A program made the translations under genes and the position numbers. From NCBI RefSeq assembly GCF_017875325.1, contig NZ_JAGGMN010000001.1, positions 248,001-312,000 of the forward strand: a stretch of 64,000 nt of DNA, read 5' to 3'. Position 1 is the first letter of the stretch; each line of letters starts with the position of its first letter. The stretch comes from Methanofollis sp. W23 (lineage in GTDB: Archaea; Halobacteriota; Methanomicrobia; Methanomicrobiales; Methanofollaceae). This document shows positions 9,002 to 17,635 of the stretch, in pieces. The notes under the pieces are model-generated. The model did no database searches, was not told the DNA's origin, and saw only the letters and a list, made by a program, of their open reading frames with translations.

Positions 9002-9520
9002 TCAGTCGGTGTTGGGTGTTTTCTCTGTTGAGGATTTTAAAATGGCTATTCTTCGGAAGATAATATATGTGGCAAGAAGGATGCTTGATCCCAGGAGTCC
9101 GATGCCCCCCACCAAAAAGGTGAGATCTGATAGATTCCAGAGCGGAAATACATCCCCAGTATAACGCACCGGTTGGTTTAGATAGACTGTAAGAAGAACG
9201 ATCCCTCCGGAGAATGTGATCGGGATCGAAGTAAGAAGAAGAACGATCCTGGTCTTCTCAGATGGATGCAGAATCATGCGTCCCTTTAACGTCAGTTCGA
9301 GGTATATCCACCGGTGCCCTTCATCAATATCAGTAATTAGCCCTGAAGCCATGAGTTTTTCCACATGGTGATGAACTGTCGATTTGGCACACTGCATCTC
9401 CTGTGACAGTTCGGTCAATGTCATCCGTTTTTCATCGAGATGTTTCATAATTTGCACCCGCTGCTCAGATGCAAGGACTTCAAGGGTCTCTCTATTGAGC
9501 AAGATGTTCTGCGGGAGCAT
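9002..9520 (-). CDS. Membrane-anchored winged-helix (ArsR-like) transcriptional regulator
   Basis: The 172-residue protein has an N-terminal winged helix (about 8-90). The helix-turn-helix reads LTELSQEMQCAKSTVHHHVEKL, split here as LTELSQEMQC then AKSTVHHHVEKL. Two transmembrane helices follow (about 92-112 and 132-157) with a short extracytoplasmic loop between them and a cytoplasmic tail. Membrane-tethered one-component regulators with this layout are common in methanogens. The ligand or signal is unknown. The 198-bp gap to the peptidase gene downstream may hold the peptidase's own promoter, which this protein could regulate. Confidence 0.75.
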   Translation of the reverse strand: MLPQNILLNRETLEVLASEQRVQIMKHLDEKRMTLTELSQEMQCAKSTVHHHVEKLMASGLITDIDEGHRWIYLELTLKGRMILHPSEKTRIVLLLTSIPITFSGGIVLLTVYLNQPVRYTGDVFPLWNLSDLTFLVGGIGLLGSSILLATYIIFRRIAILKSSTEKTPNTD

Positions 9521-9877
9521 TTATGCTGTATAGGTAATGGCTTCTCATAATGTTTTTGATTTGGCGGAGGGTGGCGATAATTAGGAATGGATCAGACTCA
9601 GAAATATCTTCACTACTTACTCCCACCAGAACGGTTGTGTTGAAAAATCAATTTGGGTGTGGATGGTAAAAAATCCCCACATCATTACAGGGCCCGGTGG
9701 AGCAGACCCAGGGGAAGTTCCACAAAAATAAGGATGATACTCATATTATCACTATGTTCCAGTCAGTCATTGGTGGTGATGGCTACTCTCTCCTGATCAA
9801 AACAACAGCCCTGAAAAAAGAGATCTTTCCTTTCACGTGACCGCCGGGTCTGGTTTGAATGGGTCTTTGCGTGCGAG
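9521..9877. other. Gene-free stretch
   Basis: No coding, RNA or repeat signal was recognised between the regulator start and the hicB stop. Confidence 0.5.
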
Positions 9878-10096
9878 CTATTGCACGGTCACATAGGATG
9901 CAAAGGACTGCGGCTCAGGCACCGGGAGACCGTCTTCGATCAGTCCCCTGACATGCATCTCGATGGCGACCTGCATCTTCTCCTCTGCTTCCTCCCGCGT
10001 CTTCCCTGTCGCTACGCAACCGGGGAGGTCGGGAGAATATGCCGAATAGTTCCCTTCCGTCTTTTCGATGACGATGAGGTATCGATACATTTCCAT
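9878..10096 (-). CDS. hicB: HicB-like antitoxin
   Basis: This 72-residue HicB-fold protein contains the hallmark YSAYSPDLPGCVATGKTREEAEEKM, seen here as YSPDLPGC followed by TGKTREEA. HicB forms a partial RNase-H fold that binds and neutralises HicA. No C-terminal DNA-binding extension is visible, so this is the short form. The ATG overlaps the hicA stop as TGATG, a translational-coupling arrangement. An in-frame GTG lies one codon earlier and another ATG two codons later. Confidence 0.87.
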   Translation of the reverse strand: MEMYRYLIVIEKTEGNYSAYSPDLPGCVATGKTREEAEEKMQVAIEMHVRGLIEDGLPVPEPQSFASYVTVQ

Positions 10097-10284
10097 CACC
10101 CCTTTAGTCCTGCCTGTTTTAAAATACTATTCAGTGTTCCCGGGGCAAGATTCTCTGAGGGATGACCGGCGATGGTGATCCGCCCCGGCTTTATTGGGTG
10201 TTTATACTGGCGGTGGCTCCCTCTGGTAGTGACCAGGTACCACCCGTCTGCCTCTATCAGGGAAATGACCTCTCGTACTCTCAT
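10096..10284 (-). CDS. hicA: HicA-like mRNA interferase toxin
   Basis: The 62-residue protein is a dsRBD-like HicA toxin with the conserved catalytic-His motif TTRGSHRQYKHP and a C-terminal GTLNSILKQAGL helix. HicA cleaves mRNA and is blocked by HicB. The toxin gene precedes and overlaps the antitoxin gene, the usual hicAB order. The pair sits at the edge of the AT-rich islet that holds tcmP and a radical SAM gene. Confidence 0.88.
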   Translation of the reverse strand: MRVREVISLIEADGWYLVTTRGSHRQYKHPIKPGRITIAGHPSENLAPGTLNSILKQAGLKG

Positions 10285-10911
10285 GGGGGTTCATCATATG
10301 CGGGGGCAATTCGTGGTGCTGGATTGTGATTCTTCAAACAGAATGATCTGCTATTCTGCATTCCAGATACACTCTGGTTATTTGTAGAATATAATGTCGA
10401 TTCGATCTTTTTTGCACTTGGAGGCTGAAGTATCCTGTTCCAGAGTATCGATGGCGTGTGAGAGTAGGGACAGCGATCATGCCCCTTCGCCTGATGTCTT
10501 CGAGAATTCGTTGCAGTTAGATCTATTACTGGTGTGTGAAGCCGCTGGAAGACCACGTGTCTTGAATAGAAGTCGATTTGGATTTTGAGCAACCTTGATT
10601 GTGATGATGATGGGGTTGAGTATGAGAATTGTGATTGTTCTGTCATCTCTGTCTTGAGGAGGGGATCTTGGGTTGGAACTCCACTAATGAGAAGAAGAGC
10701 GTTGCATTCATACTCGTCCGGTGAGAACAGAGGTGCTACTTCAATAAAATTGTGGGGTTTCATAGATCGAATGAATTGGAACTTTGAAAAGGGCGTTCAT
10801 GAAAATCAAATCGAAAATATTATCTTAATTCTATAGATCTATATTATTTGTACATCGATAAGGCTGAATGTATTATAATTGAAGATATTTGCGTTGAAAC
10901 TGAGGTGAAAC
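10285..10911. other. Gene-free left flank of the AT-rich islet
   Basis: No reliable gene is seen. Short open frames on both strands lack recognisable domains. Composition shifts from GC-rich on the left to strongly AT-rich by about 10,800. An ATTATAATTG box at about 10,872 is a plausible TATA element for the downstream tcmP gene. Confidence 0.5.
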
Positions 10912-11889
10912 ATGGAGTTCTATCAAGATGATGAAGGTATATTATATAATCCTGTAAAATGGCATACCTGGAAAAAACATGCATTTATTGAATCTTATTT
11001 AAATATCTGGAAAGAAAAAGTGAAACATAACCCTCCTTCCCTAGACATATTTGATCTTTATGCCGGTACTGGTATGTGTTATTGTGAAGATGCTGAAAAA
11101 CATAATATTCCTGAGTCAACTTGGGACGGTTCATCAGTTTTATCAGCGAAATGTCTAGAAGATTATAAAAATGGGCGATATTTATTTTTAAATACTTATA
11201 ATCAAATTGAGGAATATTGTGAAAAACAAAAAAACAATTTAAGGGAATTATCAAAAAAAATACGAGGAGAAAATGATAGCAAAACAATAATTACATCATG
11301 TCTGATCGAAGAAGCAGTTGAAGAAGCAATAGAATTTGGAGACAGGTGTAATATTTTTCGATATCCTACATTATGGATTCTTGATCCATGTGCAGCGAAG
11401 GATCTACCCTGGGGGGTGGTTGAAAGAATCGCTAAACTTCAGAGGCCTTATCCACATAAAACAAAGGGCCAGCAAATAAAAAAACCCGAATTGATTATTA
11501 ATTTGATGACATCTGATCTTCAAAGGAATGTAGATATTAATCCTCATATTGTTAGTGCTGCTTTCGGTATGAAGGAATATGAATGGCGCCCTGAATTTGA
11601 TGAATTAATAAAACAAGGGAAGAATTATCGTCAGGCAATTGTAGAAATATATGCTCAAAGGCTTTCACAATATTATCAGAAACCTCCGATTATTGTAGAG
11701 ATAAATACCAAAAATGAATCCGCCATTGTATTTTGTTTGTTTTTATGTTTAGATAATGATGCTGCATACTATTTATCTCGGTTAGATGGAATGAAGGAAT
11801 ACAATGCGAGATTATTTCAATGGAAACAAGATGCAAGACGAATGGTAGCAGAAGAGAGGTTACCTCCTGGGCAGACCAAATTATTTTAG
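10912..11889 (+). CDS. tcmP: Three-Cys-motif partner protein TcmP
   Basis: This 325-residue protein is recognised as TcmP by its N-terminal WHTWKKHAFIESYLNIW segment, the FDLYAGTGMCYCED motif that resembles the glycine-rich SAM-binding loop of class I methyltransferases, and the WILDPCAAKDLPWGVV motif. TcmP genes were named for their association with a three-Cys-motif (radical-SAM-like) partner, and exactly such a gene lies convergent and overlapping here. The biochemical activity of the family is not established. Codon use is extremely AT-rich (many AAA, ATT, TTA codons), unlike nearly all other genes in the window, which points to horizontal transfer. There is no signal peptide; it is presumably cytoplasmic. 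Confidence 0.85.
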   Translation: MEFYQDDEGILYNPVKWHTWKKHAFIESYLNIWKEKVKHNPPSLDIFDLYAGTGMCYCEDAEKHNIPESTWDGSSVLSAKCLEDYKNGRYLFLNTYNQIEEYCEKQKNNLRELSKKIRGENDSKTIITSCLIEEAVEEAIEFGDRCNIFRYPTLWILDPCAAKDLPWGVVERIAKLQRPYPHKTKGQQIKKPELIINLMTSDLQRNVDINPHIVSAAFGMKEYEWRPEFDELIKQGKNYRQAIVEIYAQRLSQYYQKPPIIVEINTKNESAIVFCLFLCLDNDAAYYLSRLDGMKEYNARLFQWKQDARRMVAEERLPPGQTKLF

Positions 11890-12617
11890 TATTTCATTAA
11901 ATCATTTTTTATATAGTAATCATTTCCATATTCTTCCATTTTATGAATTATATTTTCACGAAACGCTTTCCAATCTATATTTTGTTGCTGTGGATGATAA
12001 TTTAATTTACCAACTTTAAACAAATCAACATATTCATGAGTAGTGTCTATTAATTTTAAACTCTGCTTTGGATCCCATACTGGCTCTAATGAGACATAAG
12101 TAAATATTCCCATTTCATGAGCTTCCTTCAGCATCATGATCCTCTCATCTGTTGGTGCAGCATAAGGTTCAATGGTCTCTCTCATTTTTTCATCAGTAAA
12201 AACAAGTGTGGCACCATACATTGTATTTTCAGGTTGAGATGCGAGAAGATCGAAGTCTCTCTGAGATCTAAGCCCACCCTTTGTTAGTATTGAAACCTTG
12301 AGATTGTGGTTTAACAGAATTTGTATCGCTTTTCGGGTAAGTTGATACCTCTCATCAAGATGCATATAGGGATCTGTTGTAAAAGAAAGAAGGACATATC
12401 TTTTTTCGTGTTTATTTTCTAATTCAATTGCATCATTTAGAAATTTATTGATTACACCTTCCCTTACTGTTGGTTTAATATACGCTTCTTTTTTTTGTCG
12501 GGTTACGCGAGGAGCATAACAATAAACACACCCATGATCACACCCGCGATAGAGGTTTGCTGCTAACTCTGAATATTCGCGTGCTCTTCCTTTACTTTCA
12601 TAAATAATAGTTGTCAT
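11886..12617 (-). CDS. Radical SAM protein of the SPL-like group (TcmP partner)
   Basis: The 243-residue radical SAM enzyme carries the canonical CX3CX2C cluster in GCDHGCVYCYAPR, which ligates a 4Fe-4S cluster and cleaves S-adenosylmethionine. The sequence resembles the spore-photoproduct-lyase-like / DUF5131-type radical SAM proteins (VLLSFTTDPY, ILTKGG, YVSLEPVWDP). Its 3' end overlaps the tcmP 3' end by 4 nt, so the two genes are convergent and were probably acquired together. The substrate is unknown; DNA or tRNA are possibilities suggested by the family. Composition is as AT-rich as tcmP. Two 17-bp direct repeats sit immediately before its start codon. Confidence 0.82.
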   Translation of the reverse strand: MTTIIYESKGRAREYSELAANLYRGCDHGCVYCYAPRVTRQKKEAYIKPTVREGVINKFLNDAIELENKHEKRYVLLSFTTDPYMHLDERYQLTRKAIQILLNHNLKVSILTKGGLRSQRDFDLLASQPENTMYGATLVFTDEKMRETIEPYAAPTDERIMMLKEAHEMGIFTYVSLEPVWDPKQSLKLIDTTHEYVDLFKVGKLNYHPQQQNIDWKAFRENIIHKMEEYGNDYYIKNDLMKY

Positions 12618-12658
12618 TCATCCTAACCTATCAGACACTACTCATCCTAACCTGTCAG
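12618..12658. repeat. Two 17-bp direct repeats abutting the radical SAM start codon
   Basis: The unit TCATCCTAACCT(A/G)TCAG occurs at 12618-12634 and 12642-12658 with one difference and a 24-bp period. On the coding strand the units end directly at the ATG, so they overlap the ribosome-binding region and likely the transcript start. An operator or a duplication of the leader are the two simplest readings. Confidence 0.7.
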
Positions 12659-12773
12659 CCGAATTGTTTGTGTATATATTTTATTGATCTTATGCTCGGC
12701 TCTACATATAAAATTAAAAGCTCCGTGCGGTGTGAAAGTGTATTCGTATGAGAATTAATAACCACGGCGTTGC

Positions 12774-13973
12774 TTGATCTCACGAAGATTCTCTTCTTCA
12801 ATCCCGCAGTCACCAACTGCAAGGAATACTATCCATCCCCACCCCGCCACAATCTATATCCTCTCCCACGTCTCTCTCCGGCGCGGGGGGATCGAGATCC
12901 CGACACACACCATTCAGCAGAGCCGCACCGAGGCACTGGTACGCCGGACCCTCGACGAGGTCTGGGAGCGGAAGCGGGCAGAGAACGGGAAGGACGACCG
13001 CCTGGCCCTGGCGGCGGTCGAAAAGATCAACGCCCTCTTTCTCTGGGCCGGGACGCCGCTCGAACTCGGGTTCAGGGAGCGTCACCCTGAAGTCTTCAAG
13101 GAGTCGGTCGGGGTGCTTGCCGGGGCGGTCGGCGACCCGGCGAAATACGATCGAGTCAGGGCGCTCCTCTCTGACGAGCGCTCGAAAGAGATCTTCGACT
13201 GGCTCGTCGGCTACCGCGTCGCCTACGCCCTCATTGGTAACGGGGCGCTCGACCTCTGCCCGCCGCCGATCGCGCGCGACGAGTTCTGGCGGCTGCAGCG
13301 GGAGACCGAACGCTACCGCTCAGGACGGTATTACCACTACGAGGGGAGCATCGTCCACTCCGACGCCTACGTCTTCAACACCATCTGGCTCCAGGAGCAG
13401 TACCGGGTCGAAGGGGTCTGCGAACCGCAGCCAGGCGACGTCGTCGTCGACGCCGGGGCATGCTGGGGGGAGACCGCGGTCTGGTTCTCCAGGTTCATCG
13501 GCTCCACGGGCCAGGTCCATGCCTTCGAACCGGCAGAAGCGAACAGGCAGGTGATCGAGCGGGTGGTCGAGAAGAACGATCTCTCCTCTTCGGTTGTCAC
13601 CGTCCCCCTTGGACTCTGGGATAAGGAGATGACCCTCACCTTCTCAGGGAGCGGGAGGATGTTCCGGCAGAGTGCCGGGGGCGGGGCCGAGGTGCCGGTG
13701 ACCACCCTCGACCGTTATGTCGAAGAGACCGAACTTGCCCGCGTCGACTTCATCAAGATGGACATCGAGGGCGCCGAACTCCCCGCCCTCGCCGGGGCCG
13801 AGAAGAGCATCAGACAGTTCCGGCCAGACCTCGCCATCTCGGTCTACCACCGGGCAGACGACCTCACCGGGGTTCCGATGTACCTCGCCTCCCTGGTGCC
13901 TGAGTACAGGATGTACCTCCGCCACTACACCCCCGGCCCTGACGAGAGCGTTCTCTATGCGACGGTGCGGTGA
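12774..13973 (+). CDS. FkbM family methyltransferase
   Basis: This is a SAM-dependent methyltransferase of the FkbM type (up to 399 residues). A helical N-terminal region of about 200 residues precedes the catalytic domain. The SAM-binding motif VVDAGACWGETAVWFSRF, given here as VVDAGACWGET, is followed by VHAFEPAEANRQVIERV and the FIKMDIEGAELPAL motif typical of the family. FkbM enzymes O-methylate sugars or polyketides; the substrate here is unknown. The start is doubtful. The frame opens with TTG at 12774, but the first 40 or so residues look non-coding. A CTATAT box near 12,851 would put transcription start after that TTG. The downstream CBS gene overlaps it by 1 nt. Confidence 0.78.
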   Translation: MISRRFSSSIPQSPTARNTIHPHPATIYILSHVSLRRGGIEIPTHTIQQSRTEALVRRTLDEVWERKRAENGKDDRLALAAVEKINALFLWAGTPLELGFRERHPEVFKESVGVLAGAVGDPAKYDRVRALLSDERSKEIFDWLVGYRVAYALIGNGALDLCPPPIARDEFWRLQRETERYRSGRYYHYEGSIVHSDAYVFNTIWLQEQYRVEGVCEPQPGDVVVDAGACWGETAVWFSRFIGSTGQVHAFEPAEANRQVIERVVEKNDLSSSVVTVPLGLWDKEMTLTFSGSGRMFRQSAGGGAEVPVTTLDRYVEETELARVDFIKMDIEGAELPALAGAEKSIRQFRPDLAISVYHRADDLTGVPMYLASLVPEYRMYLRHYTPGPDESVLYATVR

Positions 13974-14425
13974 TGGGCATGCACCCCGCCGAGGTCCCGG
14001 TCACCACGGTGATGGACGAGGAGATCCTCTCCGTCCTCCCTGACACCCCCCTCCCTGAGGTCTTCGAGACCTTTTCCAGGCTCGGGTGCACCGACCTCGT
14101 CGTTGCAGGACCTGAGGGCCACTTCCTCGGGTTCATCACCGCCCTCGACCTCCTTGCCTCGGTCGGCCCGGTGGTGGGCGTGCGGAGCAGGGGGCGTGAA
14201 CGCTGTATCGAGTGTCTTCTCAGACGGGAGACGGCGGTGGCCGCCGATATCATGACCCGCCGCCACATCTCGGTCCCGGCGACGGCCACCCTTCGCCACG
14301 CGATCGAGGCGATGGAACGCTACCGCTACCCGGCCCTCGTCGTCGTCGACGAGCGCGGCGTCGCCGTCGGCCGCCTTGAGGCCTGCATGGTCATCTCGCA
14401 CCTGCGGGTGGCCGGTCATCTCTGA
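13973..14425 (+). CDS. CBS-domain protein
   Basis: The 150-residue protein consists of two CBS motifs (about 8-65 and 80-145), forming one Bateman module with no attached catalytic domain. CBS pairs bind adenosyl ligands such as AMP, ATP or SAM and act as sensors. The ATG overlaps the FkbM stop codon (TGATG), indicating translational coupling, so it may bind SAM or nucleotides to modulate the methyltransferase. That link is inference. Its 3' end overlaps the convergent antiporter gene by 35 nt. Confidence 0.8.
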   Translation: MGMHPAEVPVTTVMDEEILSVLPDTPLPEVFETFSRLGCTDLVVAGPEGHFLGFITALDLLASVGPVVGVRSRGRERCIECLLRRETAVAADIMTRRHISVPATATLRHAIEAMERYRYPALVVVDERGVAVGRLEACMVISHLRVAGHL

Positions 14426-15563
14426 ACGGCACCCGGCTGTACCCCCAGGCCATCAGGACGGGGGTGAGGAGGACCGAGACGACCACCATCACCGTGAACC
14501 CCGAGAAGAGGCTATGGTCGATGACCCCGGCGGCGAGGGCGATCTGAGAGACGACCAGGGCGATCTCGCCCCGCGGGAAGAGCCCGAACCCGACGACCAG
14601 TGCCTCGGCACGGGTTGCCATGAAGGGTGCGGCGCCGAGGAACCCCCCCAGCACCTTGCCGACAAAGGCGAGGAGGATGAGCGGGAGGACAAAGGGGGAG
14701 AGGAGCGTCTCGGGAGTCACCACTACTAACAGCCCGATGGACGCAAAGAAGATGGTGACAAAGAATCCGAAGGCGAAATCGGCGATCCCGTCGAAGAGCG
14801 ACCGATCGCTCCTGATCTCCTCGCCCAGGATCATCCCGGCCATGAACGCCCCGATAGAATAGTGGAGCCCGGCAAAATCGGCGAGCCAGGCCATCAGCAG
14901 GGCAATGACGATCGCCGCCGTATAGGCCAGTTCATGGGTGCGGGCGCCCCGTGTCCTGGCAAGCACCACCGGGAGCACCCGCCGCCCGACCACGACACTT
15001 CCCGCGATGAAGACACTCCCTCCGATGAGGGTGTACAGCAACGACCCCTCGCTCCCTGAGGCGACGGCGATGAGGGCGGCGAGAAGGACGACCCCGAGCA
15101 CATCGTCGATGACCGCCGCCCCCACGATCGTCGCCCCTGAGGGGGTTTCCAGGCTACGGAGGTCGATAAGACTCCTGACCGAGATCCCGATCGAACTGAT
15201 GGAGAGGGCAGTCCCGATGAAGAAGGTCTCAAGAAAAGAAAAGTCCATCAAGACCCCCAGGCCCCACCCGAGAGCGAACGGAAGGACGACACCGGTGAAG
15301 GCCGTCGAGACCGCCGCCTTCTCAGAGGCGGCAAACGACTTCAGGCTCAGCCTCACCCCGCTGACAAAGAGGAGAGCGATGATCCCGATCTCAGAGAGGA
15401 AGGCAAGCGGTTCCTCGAAGGTCACGAGCCCGAGCACCGAGGGGCCGAGAATGATCCCGGCTGCGATCTCCCCGACCTGCGCCGGATATCCCATCCGCTC
15501 AAGGAGTTCGCCTCCAGCCTTTGCGGCGACGAGGATGAGGATGACCTGGGCCAGCGGGTCCAT
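14391..15563 (-). CDS. CPA2-family cation:proton antiporter
   Basis: The 390-residue polytopic membrane protein has about 11-13 hydrophobic helices. The pattern is that of monovalent cation:proton antiporters-2 (NapA/KefB-like): GEIAAGIILGPS near the N-terminus, ALSISSIGISV, and GAAVIDDVLGVV, whose adjacent Asp pair is the ion-binding site. No TrkA-N domain follows, so it is a bare transporter. It likely exchanges Na+ or K+ for H+ across the cell membrane. Its 3' end is antisense to the end of the CBS gene. Ion specificity is not decidable here. Confidence 0.88.
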   Translation of the reverse strand: MDPLAQVILILVAAKAGGELLERMGYPAQVGEIAAGIILGPSVLGLVTFEEPLAFLSEIGIIALLFVSGVRLSLKSFAASEKAAVSTAFTGVVLPFALGWGLGVLMDFSFLETFFIGTALSISSIGISVRSLIDLRSLETPSGATIVGAAVIDDVLGVVLLAALIAVASGSEGSLLYTLIGGSVFIAGSVVVGRRVLPVVLARTRGARTHELAYTAAIVIALLMAWLADFAGLHYSIGAFMAGMILGEEIRSDRSLFDGIADFAFGFFVTIFFASIGLLVVVTPETLLSPFVLPLILLAFVGKVLGGFLGAAPFMATRAEALVVGFGLFPRGEIALVVSQIALAAGVIDHSLFSGFTVMVVVSVLLTPVLMAWGYSRVPFRDDRPPAGAR

Positions 15564-15589
15564 CTGGTAGGGGATCGCCCTCCCCTCCC

Positions 15590-17500
15590 TTATGCCTGCC
15601 GCCCCTCTTCCCTATCCTGGACCTTCTGCAGGGTGAAGCGCACCGCCGCCCCCTTCTCAGGGGCACCCTTCACCCGGTCGTCGGCCCAGACCGTTCCGCC
15701 GTAGCGCTCCACCAGCGACCTGACGATATAGAGCCCGAGCCCCTTTCCACTCTGCATGTGCTCTCCCTTCTTGAACCTGTTGAAGACCGACTCCTTCATG
15801 GGGTCAGGGATGCCAGGGCCGGTGTCCTCCACCGAGACCAGCACCTCGTCTTCCCTGTCCTCGACCCTGATGCAGACCGTGCCGTCCTCTTCCATGAACT
15901 TGAGGGCGTTCCCGATGAGGTTGGAGAAGACCTCAGGGAGGAGGGCGTCGGCCCGGACCAGCACCTTCTTGCGCCTCTCATATCTCACCTGCTCCTCATG
16001 GTGATGGCCCACCTCTTCCCTGATCACGCTGTCCAGGTCCACGGTCCTGAGCGGGATATCCTCCTGGTGGATCCTCCGGATCGTCGCGACATTCTGGATG
16101 ATCCCTGAACTCCTGAGAATGCTCTGCCTGATCCGCTCCACGTCTTCTCTCTCTGTCTGGGGAAGTTTCAGGAGCAGGAGCTGGGTATATCCCATTGATA
16201 CGGCGTTGGCATTGTTGATGTCGTGGGACATGATGTCCAGGTAGAGGTTCGCCTCTTCGTTTGCCACTTTGAGTTCGGCCGTCCTCTGGTCGACGATCGT
16301 TTCCAGGTTCTCGGAATAGTGTCTCAGTGCCTCCTCAGATTCATGGGTGCGTCTGATATTCTCTTTAAGCACCAGGACCATCGCGTTGATCGCGTTCTCC
16401 AGTCTGGAAAATTCGATCCCCTTGGTCTGCCGGATCGTGTGGTCGAGGTCGCCGTGTGCGATCTGGTCGATGTCCTCGACCACCTCAGAGATCGGGCCGG
16501 AGATGTAACGACTCCCGCCATAGGCAAGGACGATGCTGAGGAGGACGGCAAGGAGGGAGATCGTCAGTTGCGAGATGAAGAGGGTGTTGAGTTTCTGCTG
16601 GAGAGGGGCGGTCGTATAGGTGAGTTCGATCACCACGCTCATGTCAGAGGCATAGTCGGGGTCCTGGAGATCGAGGAAGAGGTAATGGACCTCGGTCAGG
16701 TGGGCGGAGTCCTGGTATGTCGCCCCGGCCCGCTCTGCAAGCGCACGTTCCACCCGCGCCTGCTGGAGCGGGGGCATCACATAACTCTTGTTCCCGACGA
16801 CATTGCCCATGGTGTCAAAGAACCTGACCGTCGTCAGGTCGGGGTTGAGTTCCTTGAGGTTCTCGCCGGTTTCGACATAGGAGAGGTCAAGACTGCGGTC
16901 TTTGAGCATGTCGGTGACCAACCCAAGTTCGAAGAGGTAGCGGTGGTCGGGGGTGGGCATGTAGGCAAATTTCCGCACTTTCCTGGTGGACTGTTCACGT
17001 ACCACCCGGTCGGCCGAGAAGGTGCCTGCCTCGCGAAGATCGGTGATGTACTCGTAGAAGTATGGGACCTCCTTGAAGTCCAGGCCGACCTCTTTTTCAT
17101 AGGTGGAGTATTCGATGACCCCGTCGGCATTGACAATGTAGAGGTCCATCTCTCCGCCGAGATCTTCTTTCAGTTTCCAGAGGTTCATTTGTGAGGGGTC
17201 GCGGCCAGAACGCTCGTACTCTTCCAGGAAACCCTTGAAGCCGTTCCGCATCTTTTCGTTGAGGCTGTCGTCGTATTTTTTCAGGCCGGCGTCGACGAGA
17301 GTCATCCACTGGAGAATACTCTTCTCAGTCTCTTCCTGGAGAAGGAGGTTCTTCTCGACGAGTTCGTCTCTTGCCTCGATATAGGAGACAGAGGAGAGGA
17401 TCGCGATGACGGTGACGATGAAGAGGATGAAGAACGCCATCAGGTACTGGTTGAATGGACGTTCTTTGCGACACTTCAAGGAAGGGAACTCTCTCCTCAT
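15590..17500 (-). CDS. Membrane-bound sensor histidine kinase (Cache-HAMP-HisK)
   Basis: The 636-residue sensor kinase has an N-terminal transmembrane helix (about 20-42), a large extracytoplasmic sensor region (about 45-320, Cache-like) and a second helix (about 323-345). HAMP (about 345-400), a coiled-coil-like stretch, the phospho-acceptor region with His426 (DIMSHDINN) and an HATPase domain (NLIGNALKF, DTGPGIP, GKGLGLYIV) follow. The start is uncertain: ATG at 17500 or an in-frame GTG at 17539. A TTTAAAAAGT box at about 17,583-17,593 upstream fits as TATA. No response regulator lies nearby, so it is an orphan kinase in this window. Confidence 0.85.
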   Translation of the reverse strand: MRREFPSLKCRKERPFNQYLMAFFILFIVTVIAILSSVSYIEARDELVEKNLLLQEETEKSILQWMTLVDAGLKKYDDSLNEKMRNGFKGFLEEYERSGRDPSQMNLWKLKEDLGGEMDLYIVNADGVIEYSTYEKEVGLDFKEVPYFYEYITDLREAGTFSADRVVREQSTRKVRKFAYMPTPDHRYLFELGLVTDMLKDRSLDLSYVETGENLKELNPDLTTVRFFDTMGNVVGNKSYVMPPLQQARVERALAERAGATYQDSAHLTEVHYLFLDLQDPDYASDMSVVIELTYTTAPLQQKLNTLFISQLTISLLAVLLSIVLAYGGSRYISGPISEVVEDIDQIAHGDLDHTIRQTKGIEFSRLENAINAMVLVLKENIRRTHESEEALRHYSENLETIVDQRTAELKVANEEANLYLDIMSHDINNANAVSMGYTQLLLLKLPQTEREDVERIRQSILRSSGIIQNVATIRRIHQEDIPLRTVDLDSVIREEVGHHHEEQVRYERRKKVLVRADALLPEVFSNLIGNALKFMEEDGTVCIRVEDREDEVLVSVEDTGPGIPDPMKESVFNRFKKGEHMQSGKGLGLYIVRSLVERYGGTVWADDRVKGAPEKGAAVRFTLQKVQDREEGRQA

Positions 17501-17582
17501 CTGGACATCAGGCTCTCCTGCAGGTCGTCTGGTCGGCACCCCTGCACTTCTAGAAGAGGGTACTCAATCTGATGATAAATCA

Positions 17583-17593
17583 CTTTTTAAATG
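17583..17593 (-). promoter_or_regulatory. TATA box of the histidine kinase gene
   Basis: On the minus strand the sequence is ATTTAAAAAGTG. It lies about 45 bp before the GTG and 84 bp before the ATG candidate starts. Confidence 0.45.
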
Positions 17594-17635
17594 GAATAGG
17601 GATCTATAGTCCCTCTATTTTTTGAAAAAAGGGGT

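Noticed and set aside
10281-10763. A 160-residue minus-strand open frame upstream of hicA
   Set aside because: No domain, poor composition, and it begins inside a region with no gene signals.
16223-17194. A 323-residue open frame antisense to the histidine kinase
   Set aside because: The opposite strand encodes an intact multi-domain kinase; this frame has no recognisable motif.
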